25,035 bases of DNA from Candidatus Zixiibacteriota bacterium (GTDB lineage Bacteria; Zixibacteria; MSB-5A5; SM23-73-2): the NCBI GenBank assembly GCA_030615745.1, contig JAUWYR010000036.1:1-25035 (forward strand), given 5' to 3'. Of this stretch, positions 7,063 through 14,981 are shown one piece after another. Below the pieces are notes generated by a model. The model saw nothing but the letters and a program-made list of their open reading frames with translations. It did not search any database and was not told the origin of the DNA. Numbering within the stretch: position 1 is the first letter of the stretch; the number at the start of each line of letters is the position of its first letter. A program made the position numbers and the translations under genes.

Positions 7063-7773
7063 CTATTCAAGGGGAATAATCTTTCCTACACCGTTTTCGA
7101 TAAAATCTTCTTTGTATCTTTTCCTGAACAGATCGATTGCTCCAACACCTGAGCAATGGCAGGGTGCTACTTTTTGGACTCCAAGATCCTTCAAAGCTAA
7201 AATTACCGAGTCTATAGCCGAATTTCTTTTATCGAGAAGATGAAATCCTCCTAAAATTAAAAAAAAATCTTTTTTGAAATCCTCTTTTGCCTTTTTTGTT
7301 ATCTCCACTATTCCCGGATGAGCACATCCTGTGATGACTACTAATCCTTTATCTGTGTCTATGACCAGAGACTGCTCCGGAACTATCTGTCCCAACTCAC
7401 CGGTTGTATAAACTTTTTCATCTATCATAAAAAAATTCTTTAGTTCAAGAATCTCATTCCCCATCTTTTTTATATCTGACTTAAATCCTTCAGGGAAAGA
7501 TTTCAAAAGATAAACCTTTGCTTTTTTGTTTTTGCCCAAAAGCTCAAAAAGCCCACCAGTATGGTCCCAGTGATCATGCGATAGAAATATAAAATCGATT
7601 ATCTCTGGATTTAAATTCATCTTCTCAAGATTATCTAAAAGAAGTTTCCCCTCTGCTCCTGTATCAAAAAGTATATTCTTTTCCCCAAGTTTGACCACAC
7701 AGGAAAAACCCCATCCGCTCTTGAGATCTCTATTATATGAGTAATTGTCGAAAATGGTTGTTATAGACATCAT
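7063..7773 (-). CDS. MBL-fold metallo-hydrolase (dihydropterin/RFA-P synthase-like subgroup)
   Basis: A 236-residue cytoplasmic metallo-beta-lactamase-fold protein. Metal ligands are visible: SHDHWDHTGG gives His66, His68, Asp70 and His71; G-C-A-H-P-G-I gives His152; GGFHLL gives His178 and PCHCSG gives His206. The N-terminal T-T-I-F-D-N-Y-S-Y and the GWGFSC block followed by I-L-F-D-T-G are typical of the COG1237 group, annotated as 7,8-dihydropterin-6-methyl dehydratase / RFA-P synthase-like. The actual substrate is not known. GGAGGAG lies upstream of two adjacent ATG codons; I took the first. It is likely the first gene of a three-gene row continuing to 5952. Confidence 0.9.
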   Translation of the reverse strand: MMSITTIFDNYSYNRDLKSGWGFSCVVKLGEKNILFDTGAEGKLLLDNLEKMNLNPEIIDFIFLSHDHWDHTGGLFELLGKNKKAKVYLLKSFPEGFKSDIKKMGNEILELKNFFMIDEKVYTTGELGQIVPEQSLVIDTDKGLVVITGCAHPGIVEITKKAKEDFKKDFFLILGGFHLLDKRNSAIDSVILALKDLGVQKVAPCHCSGVGAIDLFRKRYKEDFIENGVGKIIPLE

Positions 7774-8005
7774 GTCTTCTCCTCCGATTTAGTCCTGTTT
7801 TAATGTAGATTTTTTTTGAAATTTAAATATACAAAGATAAAAAGAAAAAATCCAGATTTTTTTTATCATATTTTGATCTGCCTTTTAGTATAATTCATAA
7901 AAATCATAGCACTCGTAATTGGTAAAATAAAACTAAAATCAGCAATATTTGATAGGGGTATACAAAGAGATGAAGTTGATGTTTCTTCTATCAGGAAGAA
8001 ATCTT

Positions 8006-8770
8006 TTAAAAAACCTCAACTGTTATTCCGGATAACTCTTGTGCTAACTCTGCGATCTTGGAAAGAACATAGCGGTCCACCTTCAACAGGGATTTAAAAG
8101 CTGAGGGTCGATCCAATGAATAGATCTGTACCTTGTCAGGGGAGATATATCTTATCTTTTCGATCCATTCCTCCACTTCGTCTGTTGAGGTGTTGGAAAT
8201 GTCCCCGCGCACAAAGACCGATTGGATGATTATATTTTTTATATCTTTAAGGTTCTCAATCATATCTTGATATTTAATTTTTGTTGCGGGTTGATTTATT
8301 TTTTCAAACGCCTCAGAAGTTCCACAATCCAACTTCATAATTCTCACATCCAACATCTCCAGTGCTTTTTTCACCCAGGGTAAAGCTAAAGAGGAGGAAT
8401 TTGATAGGATAGCCACTTTTGCCTGAGGCTGAAATTTATCCCTGAGCTTTTTAACCTCATCGACAATCTTATCAAATTCTGGATGAATAGATGGTTCACC
8501 ATTCCCTGAGAATGTGATATAATCTACTTTTTGTCCTTTTTTAAGCCAATCTTCCAAAGTTTTTTTTACTTCATCCACAGTGGGTAGAGCGGGAAGGTAG
8601 CCAGAAACCTCAAGGGTATGTGTCTTGGTCCAACCATATTGGCAATAGACACAGTTAAAAGAGCACATCTTATAGGAGGTAGGCATAAGATTTATTCCCA
8701 ATGATTTACCCAGCCTTCTCGAATTTACAGGACCATAGATAATCGTTTTCTGAAGTTCAAGCAAAGTCAT
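8006..8770 (-). CDS. Radical SAM protein (COG0731-like)
   Basis: A 254-residue protein with the radical SAM cluster C36-SFN-C40-VY-C43, preceded by YGPVNSRRLGKSLGINLMP (12-30), a segment characteristic of a COG0731-type group of uncharacterised radical SAM proteins. F-S-G-N-G-E-P-S is the GGE-equivalent SAM-binding block and A-I-L-S-N-S-S-S follows. No SPASM or other auxiliary cluster is seen at the C-terminus. The reaction is unknown. It stands alone, 232 nt upstream of the MBL gene on the same strand; a ribosome binding site is weak. Confidence 0.9.
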   Translation of the reverse strand: MTLLELQKTIIYGPVNSRRLGKSLGINLMPTSYKMCSFNCVYCQYGWTKTHTLEVSGYLPALPTVDEVKKTLEDWLKKGQKVDYITFSGNGEPSIHPEFDKIVDEVKKLRDKFQPQAKVAILSNSSSLALPWVKKALEMLDVRIMKLDCGTSEAFEKINQPATKIKYQDMIENLKDIKNIIIQSVFVRGDISNTSTDEVEEWIEKIRYISPDKVQIYSLDRPSAFKSLLKVDRYVLSKIAELAQELSGITVEVF

Positions 8771-8850
8771 CTAAACATCTTTTCTTTAATATCGATATAC
8801 GTCTACTCATTATAATATTTACGAAGTTTGAAGTCAAACAATATCTACCT

Positions 8851-8882
8851 ATTGTCAATGCAAATTAAAAATGTCAGTAATT
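8851..8882 (-). repeat. Terminal repeat of the ISNCY-type remnant
   Basis: The bases just past the transposase stop read on the plus strand ATTGTCAATGCAAATTAAAA-ATGTCAGTAATT. The sequence at 18855-18886 matches it at 25 of 32 positions without gaps. It lies exactly where the 3' terminal inverted repeat of the element should be, next to and overlapping the transposase stop codon. Confidence 0.6.
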
Positions 8883-9182
8883 TATGGGTACAAGCTCATT
8901 TTCCTTTCGTTTAGTTCTTTCCTTTGGTATTGGTTTATGTTTTAGTTTTTTGCCCTGGTAAAAGATATGAACCGAGCCATCCAGATGTTCATGCACCACA
9001 ACCTTTGCTTTGACAGAGCTTATCCGGTATTCATTCGGCAGTATCTGAAATACCTTTCCCTTGTAACTTATGGTATTATCCCCGGAAACGGTCCTTTTCT
9101 CTTGATGCATATGCACTTCTTTTAAACAGAAGATATCCTTTGACTTCAATCCTTTAGGTAGGGGTCTATCCAAAGGATTCAT
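8874..9182 (-). pseudogene. C-terminal remnant of an ISNCY-type (rve/DDE) transposase
   Basis: The 102-residue frame contains LDRPLPKG, D-I-F-C-L-K, R-T-V-S-G-D-N-T-I-S-Y-K-G-K-V-F-Q-I, K-A-K-V-V-V-H-E-H-LDGSVHIFYQGKKL and a lysine-rich tail. This is the end of ISNCY-type integrase-like transposases (about 400-450 residues), behind the catalytic core. The DDE domain and helix-turn-helix are absent: upstream of the ATG the frame soon meets stops and the 9183-9350 stretch has no recognisable transposase. The ATG is therefore probably an internal Met and the gene is dead. Its end overlaps a terminal repeat at 8851-8882. Confidence 0.75.
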
Positions 9183-9351
9183 AGAATAAGCTTAACCAGA
9201 AAAGACTTTTTAGTCCTGTTTGGAAAAATATCTGACAAAAGACCTTACTTATAAACATTTCGTATTCTTTTTTGCATCTAAAGATAACCTACACGGATGG
9301 ATAGTCTCTACCTTTTTAGTTATAAAAATTGATTTTTTTTTATAAATAATA

Positions 9352-9381
9352 AAAATGGGGATTTTTAAAAATCCCCATTTT
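9352..9381 (-). terminator. Terminator downstream of the pilin gene
   Basis: A perfect 30-nt palindrome (AAAATGGGGATTTTT and its complement, 15 bp) is followed on the minus strand by a T-rich tract. It lies 37 nt after the TAA that ends the extended pilin frame, and not after the earlier TGA, which fits the idea that the gene really extends to 9419. Confidence 0.85.
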
Positions 9382-9389
9382 CTTTTTTT

Positions 9390-9408
9390 CCAGCTAAGAC
9401 TTAGCTGG
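9390..9408. repeat. Second hairpin after the pilin gene
   Basis: CCAGCTAAG and CTTAGCTGG form a perfect 9-bp inverted repeat around a single A, between the pilin TAA (9419) and the terminator palindrome. It could stabilise the 3' end of the pilin mRNA; this role is inference. Confidence 0.6.
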
Positions 9409-9418
9409 TGGCATCATT

Positions 9419-9583
9419 TTAGGTGTTTTGGAGCACTCCATCTTGGTCTATTTTCCAGGTATCGATTGTGGGATCATCATCTAAGTTCGCAGTGGCTCTG
9501 CAAGTGAAACTGTTAGAATCAGCAGTTATTCTGTAAGTGTATCTCGCATCAGGCATAATCTCCACACCAATAGGCCTGAATGT
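9419..9583 (-). other. In-frame continuation of the pilin gene beyond an internal TGA
   Basis: Immediately after the TGA at 9586-9584 the same frame stays open for 54 codons to TAA at 9421-9419. The peptide contains P-I-G-V-E-I-M-P-DARYTYRITAD, F-T-C-R-A-T-ANLDDDPTIDTW and KIDQDGVLQNT. This is the usual C-terminal half of small type IV pilin-like proteins (ARYTY... then a D-D-D-x-x-x-D-T-W-x-I-D-x-x-G strand), so it belongs to the pilin and not to a separate gene. It has no start or ribosome binding site of its own. The complete product would be 133 residues. Either the gene carries a nonsense mutation or error, or the TGA is recoded. Confidence 0.85.
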
Positions 9584-9820
9584 TCAACCTCCACACATGG
9601 TCTGACCATTACAACAATAGTAATCATTCTCCATCTTGAAAGCTCTCTGCATCACATAGATCTGTTTTAAAATCATCTTAGCTTCAGTCTGTTTTGATTT
9701 TGTCGTAGCTTTCATAAAACGAGGAATTGCCAGGGATGCTAAAACCCCGATGATAACCCCAACAATCATCAACTCAATCAAAGTGAAACCTGTTGATTTT
9801 CCCTTAAATTTAATCAGCAT
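9584..9820 (-). CDS. Type IV pilin-like protein, N-terminal part up to an in-frame TGA
   Basis: The 78-residue product has a prepilin peptidase site G-FTLIELMIVGVIIGVLASL: cleavage after Gly11, methylatable Phe12 and the Glu at mature position +5, followed by the hydrophobic alpha-1 helix and A-I-P-R-F-M-K-A-T-T-K-S-K-Q-T-E-A-K with A-F-K-M-E-N-D-YYCCNGQTMCGG at the end. The signal-type N-terminus directs it to the inner membrane and a type IV pilus or pseudopilus. AAAGGAGTG lies 5 nt before the ATG. The frame ends at TGA (9586-9584), but pilin sequence continues in the same frame to 9419. TGA is a genuine stop elsewhere here (ribD, tamB, the amidotransferase). No other pilus genes are in the window. 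Confidence 0.85.
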   Translation of the reverse strand: MLIKFKGKSTGFTLIELMIVGVIIGVLASLAIPRFMKATTKSKQTEAKMILKQIYVMQRAFKMENDYYCCNGQTMCGG

Positions 9821-10098
9821 ATTTTCACTCCTTTCTTAATTTTAAATTTTTATATGTAGCTATTTTTTATCATAATTTTTAGAGCAAAAGATATGCACTA
9901 TCTCGAAATCTTTCTTTAAGTTTTTGAAAGTCAAAATGTTTCGTTTTTCAAAATCTCAAGTTTTATTATTTAAGTCTTGATTCTTTCAAGCAGAATGCTC
10001 GCTTTTTTGCAAATTACAATAATAAACTATAAATTTTTTCAATTTGAGATTTTCAGAAATCGTATAATTTTATTAGGAAATAAGAAGGATTCTTAGAG

Positions 10099-10836
10099 AT
10101 GAAATCGTTGCTTGTTTTTCTTTTTATCCTGCTTTTAGTAAATTTCTGCTTTGCCCAAGAAAAAATAGAGCTCTGTTACCAGATAAATATTGATACGTTG
10201 ATTGTAGGCTATCATTCTGAAGTTGACATCGGCGCAATCTCACTCTGGTTTTTTCATACCGGATACCAGATCGATACGGTAATATTCCTTGAGCCCGCTC
10301 AAAATATGGACTACTCAGATTACAGAGATTCATTGGGAATGCTGAGAATATTGGTCTGGAGTCTGGGGGCAGAGATAATACCAAAAGGCACAGATTATCT
10401 TCTTTCAATTTACCTTTCAGGAGAAGGAACCATCCTTTTAGATACAGCGGATGTTTCTGATAATTTGGGACAGATATTAACTTACGAGGAGGTGGATTGT
10501 TCTGAATTGTGGGTAGATTGTCCTGAATCAGAGCAAAAGGAAAATCTTTCTTTACCTGAAAATTTCATATTATTTCAAAACTACCCCAATCCTTTTAATC
10601 TTTACACCAACATTTTATATGAGTTAAATCATGAGTTTTTCGTAAAATTAGAAATTTACGATATCTGTGGGAAGAAGGTAAAAACTCTCCTTTCAAAAAA
10701 ACAAACCCCGGGTTTTAAAAGTTTGGTCTGGGATGGAAAAGATGAAGATAAAAACCTTCTGCCCAGTGGAGTTTATTTTTATAGGCTAAAAGTCGGAGAT
10801 CAAGAGAAAACCAAAAAGATGGTCCTTTTAAAATAA
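10099..10836 (+). CDS. Secreted protein with FlgD-like/type IX-style C-terminal sorting domain
   Basis: A 245-residue exported protein with signal peptide at 1-20 (K-S-L-LVFLFILLLVNFCFAQ). Residues 21-145 form a beta-rich module resembling a short cohesin-like or extracellular adhesion domain (repeated I-D-T, D-I-G-A-I-S-L-W, L-L-D-T-A-D-V-S-D), not assignable to a family. Residues 152-245 are a FlgD-Ig-like/T9SS type A domain: LPENFILFQNYPNPFN, then L-E-I-Y-D-I-C-G-K-K-V-K-T-L, W-D-G-K-D, LPSGVYFYRLK and a K-K-M-V-L-L-K end. Such tails target proteins to the type IX secretion system or anchor them in FCB bacteria. It is divergent from the pilin gene; a perfect TATAAT at 10063-10068 may be its -10, with no clear -35. 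Confidence 0.85.
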   Translation: MKSLLVFLFILLLVNFCFAQEKIELCYQINIDTLIVGYHSEVDIGAISLWFFHTGYQIDTVIFLEPAQNMDYSDYRDSLGMLRILVWSLGAEIIPKGTDYLLSIYLSGEGTILLDTADVSDNLGQILTYEEVDCSELWVDCPESEQKENLSLPENFILFQNYPNPFNLYTNILYELNHEFFVKLEIYDICGKKVKTLLSKKQTPGFKSLVWDGKDEDKNLLPSGVYFYRLKVGDQEKTKKMVLLK

Positions 10837-10855
10837 AAAAATTATCCAAGACTTT

Positions 10856-11044
10856 TTATCTCAAAATGCTAAATAAAATCCTTGCTAAAGAGAGCACAAA
10901 AAGGATTAAAAGTATAAAACCAGCTATCCAGAATATTTTGCTCTTAGCTTCCCTTTGAGGAAACTCATATCCGCAGATATAGCAGACCTTACTATCTTTA
11001 GGAATCTCTGTGGCGCAGTTAGGACATTCCTTTTTCTTTTTCAT
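10856..11044 (-). CDS. Small zinc-ribbon membrane protein
   Basis: A 62-residue protein with an N-terminal zinc ribbon, E-C7-PN-C10 and V-C21-YI-C24-GYEFP, then one transmembrane helix (about residues 37-58, IFWIAGFILLILFVLSLARI) and a very short end. The ribbon would face the cytoplasm. AAAGGA lies 10 nt before the ATG. It converges on the secreted-protein gene with 19 nt between the stops. Function unknown; such proteins are common as hypothetical zinc-ribbon proteins. Confidence 0.8.
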   Translation of the reverse strand: MKKKKECPNCATEIPKDSKVCYICGYEFPQREAKSKIFWIAGFILLILFVLSLARILFSILR

Positions 11045-11189
11045 TTAATGAGTGTTCCTTTATATTTAAGATAAGAAGGTCAGAATATTTAGCAAGAGCA
11101 AAATTGAATTGAATGGTTTACAAATAGAGATAGGGCTTTACAATCAGAATGTTTGACCTATAAGAAGGGGCTGTTGCTCAACCCCATTG

Positions 11190-11263
11190 TGTCATTCTGA
11201 GCGAAGCGAAGAATCTCATTTTTCCTACGACATAAAAGACCCTTCACTTCGTTCAGGGTGACA
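11190..11263. repeat. Dispersed palindromic element (TGTCATTCTGAGC type)
   Basis: TGTCATTCTGAGCGAAGCGAAG (11190-11211) and CTTCACTTCGTTCAGGGTGACA (11242-11263) are inverted repeats pairing at 18 of 22 positions. Sequences of this type are scattered in intergenic regions of many bacterial genomes. It sits in the 352-bp gap 11045-11396, which otherwise contains only the tamB promoter; the flanks CTGTTGCTCAACCCC and CAGCAACCCC may be further arms. Confidence 0.8.
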
Positions 11264-11344
11264 TTTGTAGACTTCGGCAGCAACCCCAGAAATTAAACAA
11301 AAAGTTCTCAAAAGGATTAACAACTTAAAATCGATTGTTTTCCC

Positions 11345-11373
11345 TTGACCAAATATCTTTTTTGGGATATAAT
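11345..11373 (+). promoter_or_regulatory. Sigma70 promoter of the tamB-Omp85 operon
   Basis: TTGACC (11345-11350) and a perfect TATAAT (11368-11373) are 17 nt apart, the ideal spacing. Transcription would begin at about 11380, leaving a leader of about 17 nt with AGGGA before the ATG at 11397. Confidence 0.85.
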
Positions 11374-11396
11374 CGTATAGTTTATAGGGATTTAAA

Positions 11397-14300
11397 ATGA
11401 AAAAAAGGTTTAAAATCCCAATTCTGTTTTTTGTATCCTTGTTTTTTATAGTCGGAATAATCTATTTACTTCTAACTCAGACCACCTTACTTCAGAGTCA
11501 GATCAATTACTGGGTAAGCTTTTACCTTTCAAAAAATTATCCCTTGAAGATAAAAATTGGAAAAATTAATGGTTCTATTTTTAATGAGCTTATACTTCAC
11601 GATGTTCATCTGCTATATGATACACCCGAAAATAAATACACCATTTTGAAAACATCAAGGATTGATCTAAGGTATAATCCCTTCGATTTTTTAAAGGGGA
11701 AAATTGTTTTTAATTATGCAGAGCTCGATTCTCCACAAATAAAAATATTGAAAAAGAATGAAAAATATCTTTTGCCCTCCTCGAAAAAAAAGAAAAGGAT
11801 AACATTAGCCCCTAAAAAACCTCTAGATCTTAGACTTGACACATTGTTGATAAATGATGGAACCTTTACACTTCTTGAAAATTCCCATCCTGTTCAGATT
11901 AAAGACATAAATCTTTTAACATCTTTAAAAAATCTGGATGATAAAAAAGAGATCAAAGTCATATTTTGCAATTTCGAGTATGCTGATAAAGATTTAAAAG
12001 TGAAAAAAATCGGAGGGAACATTGAAGTTAAAAAAGACACAATTTTTCTTTCTGACTTGGCTTTAAACACAGAATTTTCTAAGATCAAAACATACGGCAC
12101 CATCTCCAATTTTAAAAATCCTGAAATTAACCTTGATATAAAAGCACATCCTTTTAATTTTGATGAATTAACTAAACTCATAAATTCAACTTTGTCAGGT
12201 GAATTCGAAATCGAGGGTAAAATAGAAGGGAATTTGAAATCTTTTAAAGGATATGCTAAGTTTTCTGGTGATCTTTTTAAAAGAGCCTTTGAGAATGTAG
12301 ATTTAAAATATTCTTATAAAAATAAGGTCTTATATTTCAGTCAGATTCGTGGGAGAGTCTTCAGGTCATATCTTTCTGGTTCAGGCAATATAGATTTTGG
12401 AAAAAAACCAGTAACCTACAAGTTACAAGCTCAAGCTAAAAATCTCAATCTTCCAAATATTGTGTCCACTTCTCTAGACACCGATTTCTCCGGCAAAGTC
12501 TCTTTGGAAGGTCAGGGCTTTTCAGAAAAAGATTTTTTGCTTTCTATGCAAGTGGATTTAGACCAGGGCAAACTCGAAAAATATAGCTTTGATCAGGCTG
12601 AAGGTGGATTCTTCTTAGATCTGTCCTCTATTCATTTTCTTCCAGATTTTAAGCTTAAATATAAAAACACCGAGGCTCTTTGTGAAGGAGATTTGGATTA
12701 CCAAGGGAAACTAAACATAAATGCACAAGTTTTTTTTGCCGACTTAAGTGAGTTCGAAGGTAAAACCCCAATAAAAAAGATCAGAGGAGGAGGGAAAGCA
12801 AAGCTTCAAATCGATGGAAGGATTAAAGAACTAAAAATTAAAGCAGAGCTTACATCTGATTCTTTGTGGGTTTATGAATTTTTTAGCCCAGATTTTTCTG
12901 GCTATATATATCTGGAAAACCTTCCAGCTCAAAAAAAAGGGAAACTTTCATTTCAAAGTCTTTCTGGTTCCATATGGGGGATTGATTATGATTCCACTGA
13001 GTTAAAATTGAAAATAGAAGATGACCTGATAAAAATCGACACTCTGTGGATAAAAAGTGATAATGCTAATATAAATCTTTGTGGTATCTTCGATAATTCA
13101 ATTTCTCCGAGTCAACTAATTATAGAAGGTTTAAAGGGAAATTTCAAAGATAATTTTTTTGAGATAACCTCAAATGTCAAAATCTCAATCGATAAGAATT
13201 TTTTGGATCTCAAAAATCTTGAGCTGAAATCCAACCGGGGTTCATTTAAATTTATTGCTAAGCTTGACTATCCAGATAAAATAGATTTTAAAACATCCTT
13301 TTCCGAGATAGACCTTTCCTTTTTGACAAATACTTTTCTCTCTCAAAAAAATATTTTTGGGATTTTAAAAGGGGACTTATCAATTAGAAAAACCCTTCCC
13401 AATCCAGTTATAAGATTAAAAACAGAGGTAGTTGACTTAAAATATAAACAAGTTGATTTAGGAGAGCTTGAGACAGAGGTCTTTTATAAAGATAAAAAAA
13501 TAAATTTTGAAAAATTTGAATTATCCTATCCTGGTGGAAAATATGCCCTCAAAGGATATCTTCCCTTTTTATTTTCTTTTGCACCTTTGAAAAAAGAATT
13601 TTTGGATTCCGCACAGTCCCTTCAAATAAAAGGAGAAGGTGAGGAGTTGAAGATATTTTATCCATTTTTATCTTTTATAGAATATATAAAAGGACCTTTT
13701 GAAGCTAAGATAGATGTTTTGGGAACTCCTCTTAACCGAAAAATCGATGGTGAGTTGAAACTGAGTAAGGGAACTATGAAACTTATGTCCATACGTGATC
13801 CGATTGTTAATTTAGATTCAGAACTTAAGCTTAAAGATAATATTTTGATGGTTGAGAAATTTGAGGGTGAGGTGAAACACAAAAGCTTTGACTCCGAAAG
13901 TCTTTTTAAAAAGATTTGGAGGTTTTTCTTTCCAAAAAGGATGAAAAAGGGTGAAGTGGGAGGTTTCGGAACAATTGAATTTAAAAGTTTAAAAAACATT
14001 CATTTTGACCTAAATATTGCAGGAATGGATCTTCCCTTAAACTACGAATATCTTGACCTCTCTGCCATATCTGATTTGAACTTAGAAATTACTGGACCAA
14101 ATCCACCGACTATTTCCGGGGAGCTGTTTTTTCATCAACTGCACTTTCGGGAGCCATTCTCCGCTCTAAATAATACCTCACCACAAAAGAAAAAAAATGG
14201 AAAACCGGTTGATCTTAACTTCAGCCTACAAGCTTTCAACAACTGTTGGATTATAAATGAGGATATGAATCTTGAGTTTAAAGGTGATCTCTTAGTAAAA

Positions 14301-14981
14301 AAAGAAAGAGGGGACTTAAAACTCTTAGGGGAGCTTGAAACTATAAGGGGTAAATATTTCCTTTTTGGAACGAGTTTTAAAATAAAGAAAGGGAAATTCA
14401 TTTTCGATAACCTTGAGAAAATCGACCCGAAACTCGATTTTTTAGTCTCAGCAGATGTTTTAAATCCTGTATCAGTTACACCAGTAGAGACCCCTATAAC
14501 ATCTAGTGGTGAGAAGATTGAATTATCTATTTTGGGAACTTTATCTGCCCCGGAGGTCAATCCTGCTTCTGGCTCCCCATATTCCAGAGAGGAGATGATA
14601 GAGCTTTTAACTTTTGGACAAAGGCTTTCAGCTCTCGATACTCTGGGAACAAAAAGCCTTTTTGAGGAAAGGGTAATAAAAAGTTTAAGTGTGGGATATG
14701 GAGGAAGAATACTGGAGAATTTAGCTATAAAAACCTTAGGGGTGGAGACCTTTGAGATCAGACCTGCCTGGACTGGTAAATTTAGCCTAGGGGAGACCGA
14801 AATAACCTTAGGTAAATACATCTCAGAAAAAATCTATCTCAAATATACCCGAACACTCTCACAATCGACTGGAGATGAGACCGGGGTGGAATACCGTCTC
14901 AGCCGGCACCTTTTTTTCGAAGGTTACAAAGATAAAAAAGGTAAATTCCATTTAGGACTTAATTTGAACTGGGAATATTGA
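11397..14981 (+). CDS. tamB: TamB-like translocation/assembly or lipid-transport protein (DUF490)
   Basis: A 1194-residue AsmA-like protein. A single N-terminal membrane helix (about 8-28, PILFFVSLFFIVGIIYLLL) anchors it in the inner membrane and the remainder is beta-rich periplasmic sequence with repeated short D/N-G-x-F/L strands, as in the hydrophobic-groove bridge of TamB/YhdP proteins. The C-terminal about 350 residues carry the TamB domain: GTIEFKSLKN near the start, E-T-I-R-G-K-Y-x-x-x-G, V-S-A-D-V-L-N-P-V, LSILGTLSAPEVNPASG, YSREEMIELLTFGQ, L-G-K-Y-I-S-E-K-I-Y-L-K-Y and a LNLNWEY end. It overlaps the downstream Omp85 gene by one base (TGATG), so the two should act together at the outer membrane, in protein insertion or phospholipid transport. 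Confidence 0.92.
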   Translation: MKKRFKIPILFFVSLFFIVGIIYLLLTQTTLLQSQINYWVSFYLSKNYPLKIKIGKINGSIFNELILHDVHLLYDTPENKYTILKTSRIDLRYNPFDFLKGKIVFNYAELDSPQIKILKKNEKYLLPSSKKKKRITLAPKKPLDLRLDTLLINDGTFTLLENSHPVQIKDINLLTSLKNLDDKKEIKVIFCNFEYADKDLKVKKIGGNIEVKKDTIFLSDLALNTEFSKIKTYGTISNFKNPEINLDIKAHPFNFDELTKLINSTLSGEFEIEGKIEGNLKSFKGYAKFSGDLFKRAFENVDLKYSYKNKVLYFSQIRGRVFRSYLSGSGNIDFGKKPVTYKLQAQAKNLNLPNIVSTSLDTDFSGKVSLEGQGFSEKDFLLSMQVDLDQGKLEKYSFDQAEGGFFLDLSSIHFLPDFKLKYKNTEALCEGDLDYQGKLNINAQVFFADLSEFEGKTPIKKIRGGGKAKLQIDGRIKELKIKAELTSDSLWVYEFFSPDFSGYIYLENLPAQKKGKLSFQSLSGSIWGIDYDSTELKLKIEDDLIKIDTLWIKSDNANINLCGIFDNSISPSQLIIEGLKGNFKDNFFEITSNVKISIDKNFLDLKNLELKSNRGSFKFIAKLDYPDKIDFKTSFSEIDLSFLTNTFLSQKNIFGILKGDLSIRKTLPNPVIRLKTEVVDLKYKQVDLGELETEVFYKDKKINFEKFELSYPGGKYALKGYLPFLFSFAPLKKEFLDSAQSLQIKGEGEELKIFYPFLSFIEYIKGPFEAKIDVLGTPLNRKIDGELKLSKGTMKLMSIRDPIVNLDSELKLKDNILMVEKFEGEVKHKSFDSESLFKKIWRFFFPKRMKKGEVGGFGTIEFKSLKNIHFDLNIAGMDLPLNYEYLDLSAISDLNLEITGPNPPTISGELFFHQLHFREPFSALNNTSPQKKKNGKPVDLNFSLQAFNNCWIINEDMNLEFKGDLLVKKERGDLKLLGELETIRGKYFLFGTSFKIKKGKFIFDNLEKIDPKLDFLVSADVLNPVSVTPVETPITSSGEKIELSILGTLSAPEVNPASGSPYSREEMIELLTFGQRLSALDTLGTKSLFEERVIKSLSVGYGGRILENLAIKTLGVETFEIRPAWTGKFSLGETEITLGKYISEKIYLKYTRTLSQSTGDETGVEYRLSRHLFFEGYKDKKGKFHLGLNLNWEY

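Noticed and set aside
7895-8030. Open plus-strand frame reading K-I-I-A-L-V-I-G-K-I-K-L-K-S-A-I-F-D-R-G-I-Q-R-D-E-V and onwards in the gap before the radical SAM gene end
   Set aside because: No ATG/GTG/TTG start with a ribosome binding site, no family recognised, and it runs into the antisense of the radical SAM gene. It could be a gene remnant, but the support is too thin.
9419-9820. Alternative genetic code with TGA as an amino acid, suggested by the pilin gene
   Set aside because: ribD, tamB and the amidotransferase end in TGA with tight overlaps to the next start and no conserved sequence beyond, so TGA is a normal stop here.
10000-10070. Promoters for the 10099 gene (TTTGCA-16-TATAAA at 10006-10033, or a lone TATAAT at 10063-10068)
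   Set aside because: The region is extremely A/T-rich, the candidates compete and neither has a convincing -35, so no promoter feature was called.
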